Assembly: GCF_036010485.1 (NCBI RefSeq)
Contig: NZ_CP108568.1
Span: 3,665,001 to 3,729,000 of the forward strand
Source: Streptomyces sp. NBC_01198
GTDB taxonomy: Bacteria > Actinomycetota > Actinomycetes > Streptomycetales > Streptomycetaceae
Direction: 5' to 3'
DNA: 64,000 bases
A program made the translations under genes and the position numbers. Every line of letters starts with the position of its first letter. Positions within the stretch are counted from its first letter, which is position 1. Below are positions 10,122 to 19,555 of this stretch, piece after piece. The notes beneath the pieces are model-generated. The model did not search any database, was not told the DNA's origin, and was given only the letters and a program-made list of their open reading frames with translations.

Positions 10122-10205
10122 GGCCTTCTCCTTTCCGGGGACAGCAGGGGACAGGGGTCCGGGCCACGGGTACGGGTCGGGTGTTCGAGGGGCCCGCCGG
10201 GACGG

Positions 10206-11080
10206 TCAGGCCGTGGTCACGGACAGGTCGCCGAAGGTCGCCCCGGTGCCGGAGTAGGCGCCGGAGTAGATGCCGAGGCCGACCTGGAGGTCGTTGCCCA
10301 TGGCCGCGGTGGCGGTCCCCATCGAGGTCCAGCCGGAGCCGGTGTTGTAGGTGGCGGTGAAGGTCGAACCGGACTTGACGAGCTTGAGCTGCACCGGCAG
10401 CGTGATCACCGGTTTGGCGGTGGTCAGGTAGCCGGTGACCGGCAGCGTGGAGTCGTTGCGGTAGACCAGTCGCAGGCCGCCGTCCTGCGAGCGGAAGCCG
10501 ACCTCCTTGGCGTTCTCCGCGCTGCCGTCCCTGAACATCAGGCCGACACCGCTGGGCGGCAGGGACTGGGCGGTGATGGTGACCGTCGCGGTGACGTCGC
10601 TGCTGCCCGCCACCTCGGTGTGCAGGAAGGTGCCGCTGTCGGTGCTGCTCCAGATGTTGTAACCGGTGGTGGCGATGCTGCCCGCGCCGGTCGCGGGGTC
10701 GACGGTGGCGAAGCCGTTGGCGGCGCCGCCGTCCATGTCGCTGCCGAGGTGGGTGACGCTGTATCCGGCCGGCAGTCGCACGGTGGCCGGGGGGACCGTG
10801 ACCGTGTACTGGCCGGTGGCCATCTGCCCCTGGTAGACGGCCTGGACGGTGACGACGGTGACCCCGGGCGCCAGGGCGTGCACGGTGCCGTCCGGGTCGA
10901 CGGAGGCCACCGACGGGTCGGCGACGGTGTAGGTGGCGTCGCTGGCGGCGACGTCGACGGTGGCGCCGTCACTCATGGTGGCGTCGAGAGGTACGGGCGT
11001 CGTGGTGCCCAGCGGCACGGTGTAGCTGCGGGTGCCCATGGTGTGCTGGCCGAAGGACCCGGCGCGCACCAGGAGCCGGT
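10206..11080 (-). pseudogene. C-terminal fragment of a secreted glycosidase-like protein (Ig-like plus lectin-like domains)
   Basis: About 280 codons end at 10206. They carry a Big_2-type Ig-like segment ('SVASVDPDGTVHALAPG') followed by a beta-sandwich with 'SGVGLMFRDG' and 'VQLKLVKSG', like the DUF1349/concanavalin-type modules of extracellular carbohydrate enzymes. Recognisable sequence stops near 11080, where the opposite-strand gene fragment begins. The signal peptide and catalytic region are absent. Only 84 bp separate it from the DUF2264 start, so the two were probably co-transcribed. Confidence 0.65.
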
Positions 11081-11099
11081 GGTCCGTCGCCCGGCCGGC

Positions 11100-12014
11100 G
11101 CGGGAGCGGTACGCGGGCTGCAACGGCTCGCGCTGCAGTTCGACATCCTGCCGCCGGACGCCGCCCTGGACGGCTACCGTGCCGTCGTGGTCCCGGAGAC
11201 CACCCGGATCACCGCCGGCCTCGCGGCCCGGCTGGGCGACTTCACCGCCGCCGGCGGGGCCCTGCTGGTCAGCGGTGACGCGGCGCTCGGCGAGGACGGC
11301 TCCCCCGTGCTGCCGGCCCTCGGCCTGGCGGGCGCCGGTGCCCCGCTGGACCACGCCTTCCTGCGCCGGGCCGGCGACGCGGCGGCGTTCGCCGAGGTGA
11401 TGTACGAGCCGAGCCTCCCGCTGGTGCCCGCGCCCGGGGCGGAGACGCTGTACGACCTGGTGGCGGGGTACTTCCCGCGGACCTGGGACCGTTTCAGCGG
11501 CCACGACTGCACCCCGGTCGGCACCGCGGGGCCGGCCGGTGCCGCGGTGGTCGTCCACGGCGTGACCGCCACCACGGGCGCCCCCCTCTTCACCGCGATC
11601 GGCCGGCACGCAGCCGAGGCGCACCACCGGCTGCTGGCGGAGGTCTTCGCCCGCATCCTGCCCGAGCGGGAGGTCCGGGCGCAGGGCCCGGCCCATCTGG
11701 AGGCGGTGGTCGTCGACACGCCGGAGTCCCGGGTGGTCCACCTGCTGACCCCCTCGCCCTCCCGGCAGGGCGAGGGGGTCAGCCCGATCACCTCAAGGAC
11801 CGAGGGCATCGACCTGGTCAACGACCCCTTCCCGCTGGTCGGCGTCCCGCTGCGGATACGCTTCCCCGCACCGCCCGCCGCGGTCGCCCTCCAGCCGCAC
11901 GGCACGGAGCTCCCGTTCACCTACCGCGACGGCCAGGTACACCTCACGGTGGACCTGGCCGAAGGCCACGGCATGGTCGTCCTGCGCGAGGAGGTCGCCC
12001 CCGCGCTCCGGTAG
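11100..12014 (+). pseudogene. C-terminal fragment of a glycoside hydrolase (beta-galactosidase trimerisation-like region)
   Basis: The plus-strand frame from about 11110 to 12014 reads 'LQFDILPPDAALDGYRAVVV', then 'GGALLVSGDAAL', 'AIGRHAAEAHHRLLAEVF' and 'NDPFPLVGVPLRIR'. This order is typical of the trimerisation (class I glutamine-amidotransferase-like) and C-terminal domains of GH42-like enzymes. No catalytic barrel and no start codon lie upstream, because the space is occupied by the opposing fragment. A 16-bp inverted repeat sits inside the frame at 11745-11782. Confidence 0.65.
11745..11782. repeat. Perfect hairpin inside a coding frame
   Basis: Arms of 16 nt (CTGACCCCCTCGCCCT and its complement) flank the 6-nt loop CCCGGC. 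The segment encodes an in-frame 'SPSRQGEGVSP' that looks inserted into an otherwise typical C-terminal domain of the host gene. Confidence 0.6.
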
Positions 12015-12026
12015 CAACCGGCGGTC

Positions 12027-12884
12027 TCAGGTGTTCCGCAGGTAGTCGACGGCCGCGAGGTCGTCGTCCGCGTGGCCGGCGGCGGCGGTGGTGCGGAGGC
12101 GGTCGCGGACGGTGCGCAGCAGGGGGCTGGGAGGCGCGGCCGCCGAGGCCAGGTCGAGGTCCTTGAGGGCGAGCTGCACGGCGAAGCCGGGGGCGTAGGC
12201 GGCGTCGTCCATGGCGCCGACCTTCTGCACCTCGTACGGCATCGCGAGCGGGCCCGCCTCCAGCACCCGGACGAAGGTCGCGTGGTCGACGCCGAGCGCG
12301 TCGCACAGCGCGAGGACGTCGCTCATCGCGACCGTCGAGGCGGCCATCCAGGCGTTGACGGCGAGCTTGACGGCGCTGCCTTCCACCCCCGTCCCCAGAT
12401 GCAGCACCGACGAGCCGAGCGCGTCGAGCACGGGACGCGCCCGGGTCAGGACGTCCGCCCGGCCGGCGACCAGCCAGACGAGCTTGCCCTGCCGGGCGGG
12501 GGCGGTGCTGCCGGACACCGGTGCGTCGAGGTAGGCGGCCCCGTGGTCGCGGGCCAGCCCGGCGAGGGCGGCGGCGCTCTGCGGGCCCACCGTGCTGGCC
12601 TGCACCCAGACGGCGCCCTCGGCCAGCCGGGGGAGGGCCTCCGCCATGACCGCGGACACCGCCTCGCCGTCCCGCAGCACGGTGATGACGGCGGACGCGC
12701 CGGCGACCGCGTCGGCCAGGGCTGCCACGGCCGTCACCCCGGCGGCGTGCTCCGCGGCGGCGCGGGCCTTGTCCGGCGTGCGGTTCCACAGCCGCACCTC
12801 GTGCCCGGTCCCGCCGAGCCGCGTCGCCATCGCGGCGCCGAGCGCGCCCGCGCCGAGCACGGCGACGGTGGTGGTCTCCGACAT
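12027..12884 (-). CDS. NAD(P)-dependent beta-hydroxyacid dehydrogenase family protein
   Basis: The 285-residue protein starts with a Rossmann motif ('AVLGAGALGAAMATRL', residues about 8-23). It carries the substrate-binding 'DAPVSGSTAPARQGKL' and the catalytic-helix motif 'AVKLAVNAWMAAST' with the conserved Lys (about residue 170). These define the 3-hydroxyisobutyrate dehydrogenase / tartronate semialdehyde reductase / imine reductase superfamily. Length is typical. The exact substrate is not determinable; succinic semialdehyde reduction and imine reduction both remain possible. It is convergent with the glycosidase fragment and transcribed in the same direction as the YbjN gene upstream. 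Confidence 0.8.
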   Translation of the reverse strand: MSETTTVAVLGAGALGAAMATRLGGTGHEVRLWNRTPDKARAAAEHAAGVTAVAALADAVAGASAVITVLRDGEAVSAVMAEALPRLAEGAVWVQASTVGPQSAAALAGLARDHGAAYLDAPVSGSTAPARQGKLVWLVAGRADVLTRARPVLDALGSSVLHLGTGVEGSAVKLAVNAWMAASTVAMSDVLALCDALGVDHATFVRVLEAGPLAMPYEVQKVGAMDDAAYAPGFAVQLALKDLDLASAAAPPSPLLRTVRDRLRTTAAAGHADDDLAAVDYLRNT

Positions 12885-13101
12885 GGCAGGGCTCCCTTGG
12901 CTCGCGCGTCCGTCCCTCCCCCGGACCAGTGTCCGGGAGGCGGCCGCGTTCTTCCTGGCGAAGGGCGTGCGGACGGGCGGATCGGCGCACGCGAAAGCCC
13001 GGCCTCGCGCGCCCGGCCGCCGTGGGTACGTCGGCCGGGTGCGCGGGACCGGGCTGCTGCCGGCGCGCGGGCGGGCGCGGCGGCGGGGTGGCGCGGCTGG
13101 G

Positions 13102-13650
13102 TCAGTCCTCGGCGGGACCGTCCGCCGGTCCGTCGCCGTCGGCCTCGCTGTCCGCGTCCTTGGCCAGGCCCAGGGTCTCCACGACCCACTTGTCGAACTC
13201 GATGGACGCGCGCACCCAGCTCACCGTGCTGGACACGAAGTGCTCCAGGCCGACGCCGAGGCCGATCAGCAGCTGCGCCTCGCCGATCAGCCGGACGCTG
13301 CCGTCGTCGTGCGTGTGAGTGTACATCTTCGGCCACAGAGTGCGACGGTTCCAGTCGTCGATGACCTCGTGCAGCTGCGGCTTGTCGTCGACCGAATACG
13401 GACGGTCGTAGAAGGTCCTGACGGCGAAGACCTGCTGGTCCCCCTCGCCCCGGAACATGAAGTAGGTGCGGAAGTCCTCCCACGGCGCGGCGAGGTCACC
13501 CTCCTCGTCGACGAGGTACTTCAGCTCCATCTGGTCAAGCAGCTGCTTGACCAGGTCCTGGTCCGGAATGACCACACTGCCGTTGGATCCGGTCGGGTCG
13601 GGGTCCGGCTGGCCCCCGAAACTGGGAATCGAGGACGGGTCGATGCTCAC
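13102..13650 (-). CDS. YbjN domain-containing protein
   Basis: The product of about 182 residues is a YbjN/type III secretion chaperone-like protein. The core has 'YLVDEEGDLAAPWEDFRTYFMF' split over two strands, then 'AVRTFYDRPYSV' and an acidic C-terminal tail ('DADSEADGDGPADGPAED'). Proteins of this family are soluble and often assumed to be chaperone-like; no reaction is known. GTG 13650 is chosen because an AAGGGA ribosome-binding site precedes it, although the frame extends to 13728. It lies directly downstream of clpB, separated by the clpB terminator. Confidence 0.75.
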   Translation of the reverse strand: MSIDPSSIPSFGGQPDPDPTGSNGSVVIPDQDLVKQLLDQMELKYLVDEEGDLAAPWEDFRTYFMFRGEGDQQVFAVRTFYDRPYSVDDKPQLHEVIDDWNRRTLWPKMYTHTHDDGSVRLIGEAQLLIGLGVGLEHFVSSTVSWVRASIEFDKWVVETLGLAKDADSEADGDGPADGPAED

Positions 13651-13711
13651 CGTGAAGTCCCTTCGTGACGTCTCCCTGCCATCCTCTCTCATCCTCCCCC
13701 GCTCGTCACAA

Positions 13712-13746
13712 CCCCGGGCGGCACGCATCGCGCGTACCGCCCGGGG
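13712..13746 (-). terminator. Hairpin downstream of clpB
   Basis: Complementary 10-nt arms CCCCGGGCGG / CCGCCCGGGG with a 15-nt loop lie 7 nt beyond the clpB stop codon on the minus strand. Confidence 0.65.
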
Positions 13747-13752
13747 CTGACG

Positions 13753-16368
13753 TCATTTGCTCAGGTCGGGACCGGTGGCGGCGCCCACGATCAGGCCGTC
13801 GGCCGCGCGGTCCACCCGTACCGTCTGCCCGTCGGCGACCTCGCCGGACAGCAGGGCGCGGGCCAGCGGATCGCCGATGGCGGTCTGCACCAGGCGGCGC
13901 AGCGGGCGGGCGCCGTAGGCGGGGTCGTTGCCCTCGTCGGCCAGCCAGTCCAGGGCCCCGTCGGTGATGTCCAGGGTGAGCCTGCGGTCCCGCAGCCGGG
14001 CCGCGAGCCGGTCGGTCTGCAGCCGGGCGATCAGGCGCAGCTCGTCCTTGGACAGCGCGGAGAAGACCACGATGTCGTCCAGCCGGTTGAGGAACTCCGG
14101 CTTGAAGGACGACCGGACCGTGCTCAGCACGTGCTCGCGCTTCTGCTCGTCGCTCAGCGCCGGGTCGACCAGATACTGGCTGCCCAGATTCGAGGTCAGG
14201 ATGAGGATGGCGTTGCGGAAGTCGACCGTGCGGCCCTGGCCGTCGGTGAGCCGCCCGTCGTCCAGCACCTGCAGCAGCACGTCGAAGACCTCGGGGTGCG
14301 CCTTCTCGACCTCGTCGAGCAGGATCACGCTGTACGGGCGCCGCCGCACCGCCTCGGTGAGCTGGCCGCCCTCCTCGTACCCCACGTAGCCGGGGGGCGC
14401 GCCGACCAGCCGGGCGACCGAGTGCTTCTCGCCGTACTCGCTCATGTCGATGCGGACCATGGCCCGCTCGTCGTCGAAGAGGAAGTCCGCCAGCGCCTTG
14501 GCCAGCTCGGTCTTGCCGACACCGGTCGGGCCGAGGAAGAGGAAGGAGCCGGTCGGGCGGTCCGGGTCGGCGATGCCGGAGCGGGAGCGGCGTACGGCGT
14601 CGGAGACCGCGCGGACCGCCTCGGTCTGCCCGATGAGCCGGCGGCCCAGCTCCTCCTCCATCCGCAGCAGCTTCTGCGTCTCGCCTTCGAGCAGCCGGCC
14701 GGCCGGGATGCCGGTCCAGGCGGCGACCACGTCGGCGATGTCGTCCGGGCCGACCTCCTCCTTGACCATGTTCGTCGAGGGACCCTGGGCGGCGGCCTCC
14801 TGCTCCTCGCGGGTGGCCTCCTCCAGCTCGGCCTCCAGCTTGGGCTGCTCGGCGTAGAGCAGTTTGGAGGCGGTCTCGAAGTCGCCGTCGCGCTGGGCGC
14901 GCTCGATACGGGTGCCGATGTCGTCCAGCCGCTCCTTGAGCTCGCCGACCCGGTTGAGGCCCTGCTTCTCCTTCTCCCAGCGGGCGGTCAGGCCGCGCAG
15001 CTCCTCCTCGCGGTCGGCGAGGTCCCTGCGCAGCTTGTCGAGGCGCTGCACGGAGGCGGGGTCGGTCTCGTTCTTGAGCGCCATCTCCTCCATGCGCAGC
15101 CGGTCGACCGCACGCTGCAGCTCGTCGATCTCGACCGGCGAGGAGTCGATCTCCATCCGCAGCCGGGAGGCCGACTCGTCGACCAGGTCGATGGCCTTGT
15201 CGGGCAGGAAGCGCGAGGTGATGTAGCGGTCGGACAGCGTCGCGGCGGCCACCAGTGCGGAGTCGGCGATCTGGACCTTGTGATGCGCCTCGTAGCGGCC
15301 CTTGAGGCCGCGCAGGATCGCCACGGTGTCCTCGACGGTCGGCTCGGCGACCAGCACCTGCTGGAAGCGCCGCTCCAGCGCCGGGTCCTTCTCGATCCGC
15401 TCGCGGTACTCGTCCAGCGTGGTCGCTCCGACCATCCGCAGCTCGCCGCGGGCGAGCATCGGCTTGAGCATGTTGCCGGCGTCCATGGCCGAGTCGCCAC
15501 CGGCGCCCGTGCCGACGACGGTGTGCAGCTCGTCGATGAAGGTGATGACGCGGCCGTCGCTGTCCTTGATCTCGGCGAGCACCGCCTTGAGCCGCTCCTC
15601 GAACTCGCCGCGGTATTTCGCGCCGGCGACCATGGCGCCGAGGTCGAGCGAGACCAGCCGCTTGTTGCGCAGCGACTCGGGCACGTCGCCCTTGACGATG
15701 CGCTGGGCCAGGCCCTCGACCACCGCGGTCTTGCCGACGCCGGGCTCGCCGATGAGCACCGGGTTGTTCTTGGTGCGGCGGGAGAGCACCTGGACGACCC
15801 GGCGGATCTCCTGGTCGCGGCCGATCACCGGGTCGAGCCGGCCCTCGCGGGCGGCGGCGGTGAAGTCGGTGCCGTACTTCTCCAGCGCCTTGTACGTCCC
15901 CTCGGGATCCTGGCTGGTCACGCGCTGCCCCCCACGGGCGGTCTCGAAGGCGGTCAGCAGCTGCTTGCCGCCGGCCCCCTGACGGGTGAGCAGGTCGCCG
16001 GCCTGGCCGCCCTTGACGGCGATCCCGATCAGCAGGTGCTCGGTGGAAAGGTACGCGTCCCCGAGCTCCTTGGCCCGCTCCGCGGCGTCCGCGATCACCG
16101 CGAGCAGGTCGCGGTTGGCCTGCGGCGGTGCCACCGTCGAGCCCTGCACCTTGGGCAGCGCGGCCACCAGCCGCCCGGCCTCGGCCGTGAGTTCGGCCGG
16201 GTCGGCGCCGACCGCGCCGAGCAGGTCGAGCACGTTCTCGTTGTCCGCGCCGCTGAGCAGTGCGAGCAGCAGGTGCGCGGGCGTCAGGTCGGGGTTGCCC
16301 TCGGAGACCGCGCGCGTGTTGGCGGCGTTGAGCGCTTCCCGGCTCTTGTTGGTCAGCTCGGCGTCCAC
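13753..16368 (-). CDS. clpB: ATP-dependent disaggregase ClpB
   Basis: The 871-residue Hsp100 protein has a full domain order: Clp N-domain (about 1-145); AAA1 with Walker A 'GEPGVGKT' near residue 205 and 'VITFIDELH'; the long coiled-coil middle domain (about 410-530) rich in Glu/Lys/Arg; AAA2 with 'GPTGVGKT' near 612 and '[15 protein letters not shown]'; and a ClpB-type C-domain. It extracts polypeptides from aggregates together with DnaK, DnaJ and GrpE, whose genes lie 0.8 kb away. There is no ClpP-binding IGF loop, as expected for ClpB. An HspR-type HAIR sequence about 105 bp upstream indicates control by HspR. The start ATG is at 16368. Confidence 0.97.
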   Translation of the reverse strand: MDAELTNKSREALNAANTRAVSEGNPDLTPAHLLLALLSGADNENVLDLLGAVGADPAELTAEAGRLVAALPKVQGSTVAPPQANRDLLAVIADAAERAKELGDAYLSTEHLLIGIAVKGGQAGDLLTRQGAGGKQLLTAFETARGGQRVTSQDPEGTYKALEKYGTDFTAAAREGRLDPVIGRDQEIRRVVQVLSRRTKNNPVLIGEPGVGKTAVVEGLAQRIVKGDVPESLRNKRLVSLDLGAMVAGAKYRGEFEERLKAVLAEIKDSDGRVITFIDELHTVVGTGAGGDSAMDAGNMLKPMLARGELRMVGATTLDEYRERIEKDPALERRFQQVLVAEPTVEDTVAILRGLKGRYEAHHKVQIADSALVAAATLSDRYITSRFLPDKAIDLVDESASRLRMEIDSSPVEIDELQRAVDRLRMEEMALKNETDPASVQRLDKLRRDLADREEELRGLTARWEKEKQGLNRVGELKERLDDIGTRIERAQRDGDFETASKLLYAEQPKLEAELEEATREEQEAAAQGPSTNMVKEEVGPDDIADVVAAWTGIPAGRLLEGETQKLLRMEEELGRRLIGQTEAVRAVSDAVRRSRSGIADPDRPTGSFLFLGPTGVGKTELAKALADFLFDDERAMVRIDMSEYGEKHSVARLVGAPPGYVGYEEGGQLTEAVRRRPYSVILLDEVEKAHPEVFDVLLQVLDDGRLTDGQGRTVDFRNAILILTSNLGSQYLVDPALSDEQKREHVLSTVRSSFKPEFLNRLDDIVVFSALSKDELRLIARLQTDRLAARLRDRRLTLDITDGALDWLADEGNDPAYGARPLRRLVQTAIGDPLARALLSGEVADGQTVRVDRAADGLIVGAATGPDLSK

Positions 16369-16473
16369 GGGGCCTGATCCTCCTCAAGGTGCTGTGTTCC
16401 GTCCATTGTGCTGGCCGTACCGGACGTTGCGCAGCACATTGCATGACTTGTTGCGTAAAGGAACATGAACGAT

Positions 16474-16494
16474 GTTGAGTCTACTCCGCTCAAC
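16474..16494. promoter_or_regulatory. HAIR-type HspR operator upstream of clpB
   Basis: Arms GTTGAGT and GCTCAAC are separated by 7 nt, matching the HAIR consensus CTTGAGT-N7-ACTCAAG at 12 of 14 arm positions. HspR represses through HAIR sites in Streptomyces, and its gene lies 1.1 kb further right. Confidence 0.8.
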
Positions 16495-16578
16495 TTCGTT
16501 CCGACAGTGCGACACGGGTCGTCACCCGCACGGGGTGCGGGGGCCGTTGGGCGGTGCCGCCGGGGCTAACGTCGGGAC

Positions 16579-16986
16579 ATGGCACGACGTGACCCCCGCG
16601 CCCCCGAGGCCGGCTACCTCGACTTCTGGCGCGAATACCATCTGTGCACCCTGACCACGCCGCGCCCCGACGGTTCGCCGCACGTCGTACCGGTGGGCGT
16701 CACGTACGACCCGGAGGGCGGGCTCGCGCGGGTGATCACCAACACCGCGAGCGCCAAGGCCGCGCACGTACGGGCGGCGGGGCCGGGCGGCGCGCGGGTC
16801 GCGGTCTGCCAGGTCGAACGCGGCCGCTGGGCCACGCTCGAAGGCCTGGCCACCGTCTCGGAGGACCCGGGGCGCGTCGCCGACGCCGTCGCCCGTTACG
16901 CAGACCGCTACGGGCGCACCCCGGCGCCCAACCCGCAGCGGGTGGTGATCGAGATCGCCCTGACCCGGGCCATGGGCAACGCCTGA
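16579..16986 (+). CDS. PPOX-class F420/FMN-dependent pyridoxamine-phosphate-oxidase-like protein
   Basis: The 135-residue protein has the split-barrel flavin-binding pattern: 'FWREYHLCTLTTPRPDGSPHVVPVGV' (read in two parts, with the Thr and Asp-Gly-Ser motif), 'ASAKAAHVRA', then 'GRWATLEGLATVSEDP'. Length and motifs fit the F420-binding enzymes of the TIGR03618-like group common in actinobacteria, which act as small reductases or cofactor carriers. It is alone and divergent from clpB, and convergent with hspR across two hairpins. The start at ATG 16579 is the only reasonable one. Confidence 0.75.
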   Translation: MARRDPRAPEAGYLDFWREYHLCTLTTPRPDGSPHVVPVGVTYDPEGGLARVITNTASAKAAHVRAAGPGGARVAVCQVERGRWATLEGLATVSEDPGRVADAVARYADRYGRTPAPNPQRVVIEIALTRAMGNA

Positions 16987-17000
16987 CGCGGCCGGCGCGC

Positions 17001-17040
17001 CGGGCGCGCCCGGCTGTACCCGTACAGCCGGGCGCGCCCG
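17001..17040. terminator. Long near-perfect palindrome after the PPOX gene
   Basis: Nineteen-nt arms (CGGGCGCGCCCGGCTGTAC and its complement) are separated by only 2 nt. It starts 14 nt after the stop codon and can serve as a terminator for the plus-strand gene. Confidence 0.75.
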
Positions 17041-17051
17041 GCTGTACGGGT

Positions 17052-17092
17052 CCGGGCGCGGCCCGCCGCCCGGAGGGGCGGGCCGCGCCCGG
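17052..17092. terminator. Second hairpin between convergent PPOX and hspR genes
   Basis: Sixteen-nt complementary arms (CCGGGCGCGGCCCGCC and its complement) flank a 9-nt loop. It lies beyond the hspR end and can terminate the dnaK operon transcript. Confidence 0.7.
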
Positions 17093-17158
17093 TCAGGCCT
17101 TGGGCCTGGTCAGGCCTTGGACCCGGTCAGGCCCTGGACCCGGTCAGGCCTTGGGCCG
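17091..17158. repeat. Four tandem 17-bp repeats covering the 3' end of hspR
   Basis: Four copies of a 17-mer (GGTCAGGCCTTGGGCCT and close variants) run head to tail. The copy nearest the gene (17142-17158) encodes the last codons and stop of HspR. The other three lie after the stop and repeat the same 'Pro-Lys/Arg-Ala-stop' codons. Confidence 0.8.
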
Positions 17159-17638
17159 CCAGACCACCAGCGCGCTGGTGTGCTGCACGTCCTGATACGG
17201 CACCAGGTCGCGGCGGTAGGAGGCGTGCACCGCCGCCTCCCGCTGCTGGATGACGGCGGCCGCGCCCTCGACCGCCGCGCTGAGCTCGGCCACCCTCGCC
17301 TGGAGCGCGGCGACCTGGTTCTCCAGCTCGATGATCCGCTTGATGCCGGCCAGGTTGATGCCGTCGTCCTGGGAGAGCCGCTGCACCTCGCGCAGCTGCT
17401 CGATGTCGCGGGCCGAATAGCGGCGGCCCCGCCCGGCCGTGCGGTCGGGCGAGACCAGGCCCAGGCGGTCGTACTGCCGCAGGGTCTGCGGGTGCAGGCC
17501 CGACAGCTCGGCGGCCACCGAGATGACGTAGACCGGTGACTCCTCGGTCAGCTGGTACGGGTTGCGGCCGCGCGGGCCACCGGGGCCGCGCGGCCCCGGC
17601 CCGGGCGTCATACCGTCCATCCGGCCGTCGATGCTCAT
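17144..17638 (-). CDS. hspR: HspR, MerR-family heat-shock repressor
   Basis: The 164-residue protein has a Gly/Pro/Arg-rich N-terminal tail. A MerR-type winged helix follows ('YVISVAAELSGLHPQTLRQY', residues about 36-55, then 'GRRYSARDIEQLREVQRL'), and then a heptad coiled coil for dimerisation (about 105-140). In Streptomyces, HspR binds HAIR sites and represses dnaK, clpB and lon, using DnaK as co-repressor. It is the last gene of the dnaK operon, 4 nt after dnaJ. ATG 17638 is chosen because an AAAGGGAG ribosome-binding site precedes it. The last codons are part of a 17-bp tandem repeat. Confidence 0.95.
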   Translation of the reverse strand: MSIDGRMDGMTPGPGPRGPGGPRGRNPYQLTEESPVYVISVAAELSGLHPQTLRQYDRLGLVSPDRTAGRGRRYSARDIEQLREVQRLSQDDGINLAGIKRIIELENQVAALQARVAELSAAVEGAAAVIQQREAAVHASYRRDLVPYQDVQHTSALVVWRPKA

Positions 17639-17642
17639 CCGT

Positions 17643-18842
17643 TCACGCTCCCTTTGCCGCCTTGAACAGCTCGGCCCGCGGGTCGGCGTCCCCGACCGCC
17701 TCCCTGTAGGCCTCCAGCGCGTCCAGCGCCTTGCCCTCGGTCTTCTCCGGCACCGCCACCTCGACGGTGACGAGCAGGTCGCCGCGCGAACCGTCCTTGC
17801 GCACCGCGCCCTTGCCACGGGCCCGCAACGTACGCCCGTTCGGGGTGCCGGGCGGGAGTTTGAGGGTGACCGGGGGGCCGCCCAGTGTCGGCACCTTGAC
17901 CTCGCCGCCCAGCGCCGCCTCCACGAAGCTGACCGGCACGGTCACCGTGAGGTTGGCATCCTTGCGGCCGAAGACCGGGTGCCGCCCGACGTGCACGACC
18001 ACGTACAGGTCGCCCGCGGGACCGCCGCGCTCGCCCGGGGCGCCCTTGGCGCGCAGCCTGATCCGCTGCCCGTCGGTGACCCCGGCGGGGATGCGGACCT
18101 GCATGGTGCGCGAGCTCTTCGCCCGCCCGCTGCCGTGGCAGACCTCGCAGGGCGTCTCCGCGATCAGGCCGCGGCCCTTGCAGTCCACGCACGGGTCGGT
18201 GAGCGAGAAGCCGCCACCGCCGCCGCGCGAGACCTGCCCGGTGCCGACACAGGTCGGGCACACCCGCGGGGTGCCGTTCTTGTCGCCGGTGCCTGAGCAC
18301 GCCTTGCAGGGCGCCTGCGAGGACATCCGCAGCGGGACGGTGGCCCCGTCCACGGCCTCGGTGAAGCTCAGCGTGACCTCGGACTCGATGTCCTGGCCGC
18401 GCCTGGGCTGCACCCGGGTGCCGCCGCCGCGGTTGAACAGCCCGCCGAAGACGTCGCCCAGACCGCCGCCGAAGCCGCCGCCCTGGCCGCCGGTGGCGGT
18501 GCCGCCGCCGGGGCCGCCCTGGCCGCCGCCGAAGAGGTCGCCCAGGTCGAAGTTGAAGCCGCCGGTGCCGCCCGCGCCCGGACCCGGGCGGAAACCGCCG
18601 TTGCCGAACAGCGCGCGGCCCTCGTCGTACTCCTTGCGCCGCTTGACGTCGGAGAGCACGTCATTGGCCTCGGAGATCTCCTTGAAACGCTCCTCGGCCT
18701 TGGCGTCGCCCTTGTTGGCATCCGGGTGGAATTCCCGGGCGAGCTTCCGATACGCCTTCTTGATCTCGGCGTCGGTGGCGTCCTTGGGGACGCCGAGGAC
18801 CTTGTACAGGTCCTTTTCCAGCAGGTCCCTACTGATGCTCAT
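17643..18842 (-). CDS. dnaJ: Co-chaperone DnaJ
   Basis: The 399-residue type I J-protein has a J domain with 'HPD' (about residues 39-41) and a Gly/Phe-rich segment (about 80-140). The zinc-binding domain has four CxxCxGxG-type motifs ('CKACSGTG', 'CPTCVGTG', 'CVDCKGRG', 'CEVCHGSG'), and two C-terminal substrate-binding domains follow. It stimulates DnaK ATPase activity and delivers substrates. It sits between grpE and hspR in the same operon, and a GGAGGG ribosome-binding site precedes ATG 18842. Confidence 0.97.
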   Translation of the reverse strand: MSISRDLLEKDLYKVLGVPKDATDAEIKKAYRKLAREFHPDANKGDAKAEERFKEISEANDVLSDVKRRKEYDEGRALFGNGGFRPGPGAGGTGGFNFDLGDLFGGGQGGPGGGTATGGQGGGFGGGLGDVFGGLFNRGGGTRVQPRRGQDIESEVTLSFTEAVDGATVPLRMSSQAPCKACSGTGDKNGTPRVCPTCVGTGQVSRGGGGGFSLTDPCVDCKGRGLIAETPCEVCHGSGRAKSSRTMQVRIPAGVTDGQRIRLRAKGAPGERGGPAGDLYVVVHVGRHPVFGRKDANLTVTVPVSFVEAALGGEVKVPTLGGPPVTLKLPPGTPNGRTLRARGKGAVRKDGSRGDLLVTVEVAVPEKTEGKALDALEAYREAVGDADPRAELFKAAKGA

Positions 18843-18877
18843 CCTCGGCGTCCCTCCTTTCCCCCACGTGTCCTCCG

Positions 18878-19555
18878 TCAGCCCTGGTCCGGGCCACCGG
18901 TCTCCTCGTCGTCCGGCGCGTCCACTGCCACGTCCTGATCCTCCGCCGCCTCGTCGCCCTTGCCGGCGCCCGGCTGCGGCTCCGCGACCGCGACCCTGGC
19001 GGGCCGCAGATTGCGCTCACCCAGGCGGTACCCGGGCTGAAGGATCTGCACGCATGTGGTCTGCGTGACATCCGGCGAATAACTGTGCATCAGGGCCTCG
19101 TGCACCAGCGGGTCGAAGGCCTCGCCCTCCTTGCCGAACTGCTGCAGCCCCAGCTTCGCCGCGACCGTCTCCAGCGACTCGGCGACCGACTTGAAGCCGC
19201 CGACCAGCTCGCCGTGCTCGCGCGCCCGGCCGATGTCGTCGAGCACCGGGAGCAGTTCGGTGAGCAGGTTGGCGACCGCGATCTCCTTGACGGCGGTCCG
19301 GTCCCGCTCCACCCGTCGGCGGTAGTTCTGATACTCGGCCTGCAGCCGCTGGAGGTCCGCGGTGCGCTCGTTGAGCGCGGTACGCACCTGGTCCAGCTGG
19401 GCCCGCAGGGCCGTCAGCTCCTTGGCGTCCCCACCGCCCGCCCCCGGGGCCGCCTCGTCGGCTGCCCCGGCGTCCTTGGCGGCGTCCGGCTGCTTGTCGC
19501 TGGGCTCGGAAGGGACGTCGGGCTCCGGCTCGAAGCCCTTCGGCTCCTCCGTCAC
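18878..19555 (-). CDS. grpE: Nucleotide exchange factor GrpE
   Basis: The 225-residue protein has an acidic, Pro/Ala-rich N-terminus. A long coiled coil follows (about 45-115, '[19 protein letters not shown]'), and then the GrpE beta-domain with '[12 protein letters not shown]' and the signature ending '[18 protein letters not shown]'. It releases ADP from DnaK. The GTG start overlaps the dnaK stop by 4 nt (GTGA), indicating translational coupling. A 35-nt gap follows before dnaJ. Confidence 0.96.
   Translation of the reverse strand: MTEEPKGFEPEPDVPSEPSDKQPDAAKDAGAADEAAPGAGGGDAKELTALRAQLDQVRTALNERTADLQRLQAEYQNYRRRVERDRTAVKEIAVANLLTELLPVLDDIGRAREHGELVGGFKSVAESLETVAAKLGLQQFGKEGEAFDPLVHEALMHSYSPDVTQTTCVQILQPGYRLGERNLRPARVAVAEPQPGAGKGDEAAEDQDVAVDAPDDEETGGPDQG

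Noticed and set aside
7814-10360. Long plus-strand frame of 848 codons opposite the DUF2264 gene
   Set aside because: Composition is Gly/Arg/Pro-rich with no family resemblance; the opposite strand has clear DUF2264 coding sequence. High-GC DNA gives such mirror frames.
14131-16377. 748-codon plus-strand frame opposite clpB
   Set aside because: Mirror of a highly conserved gene on the other strand; Leu/Val/Gly-rich with no domain.
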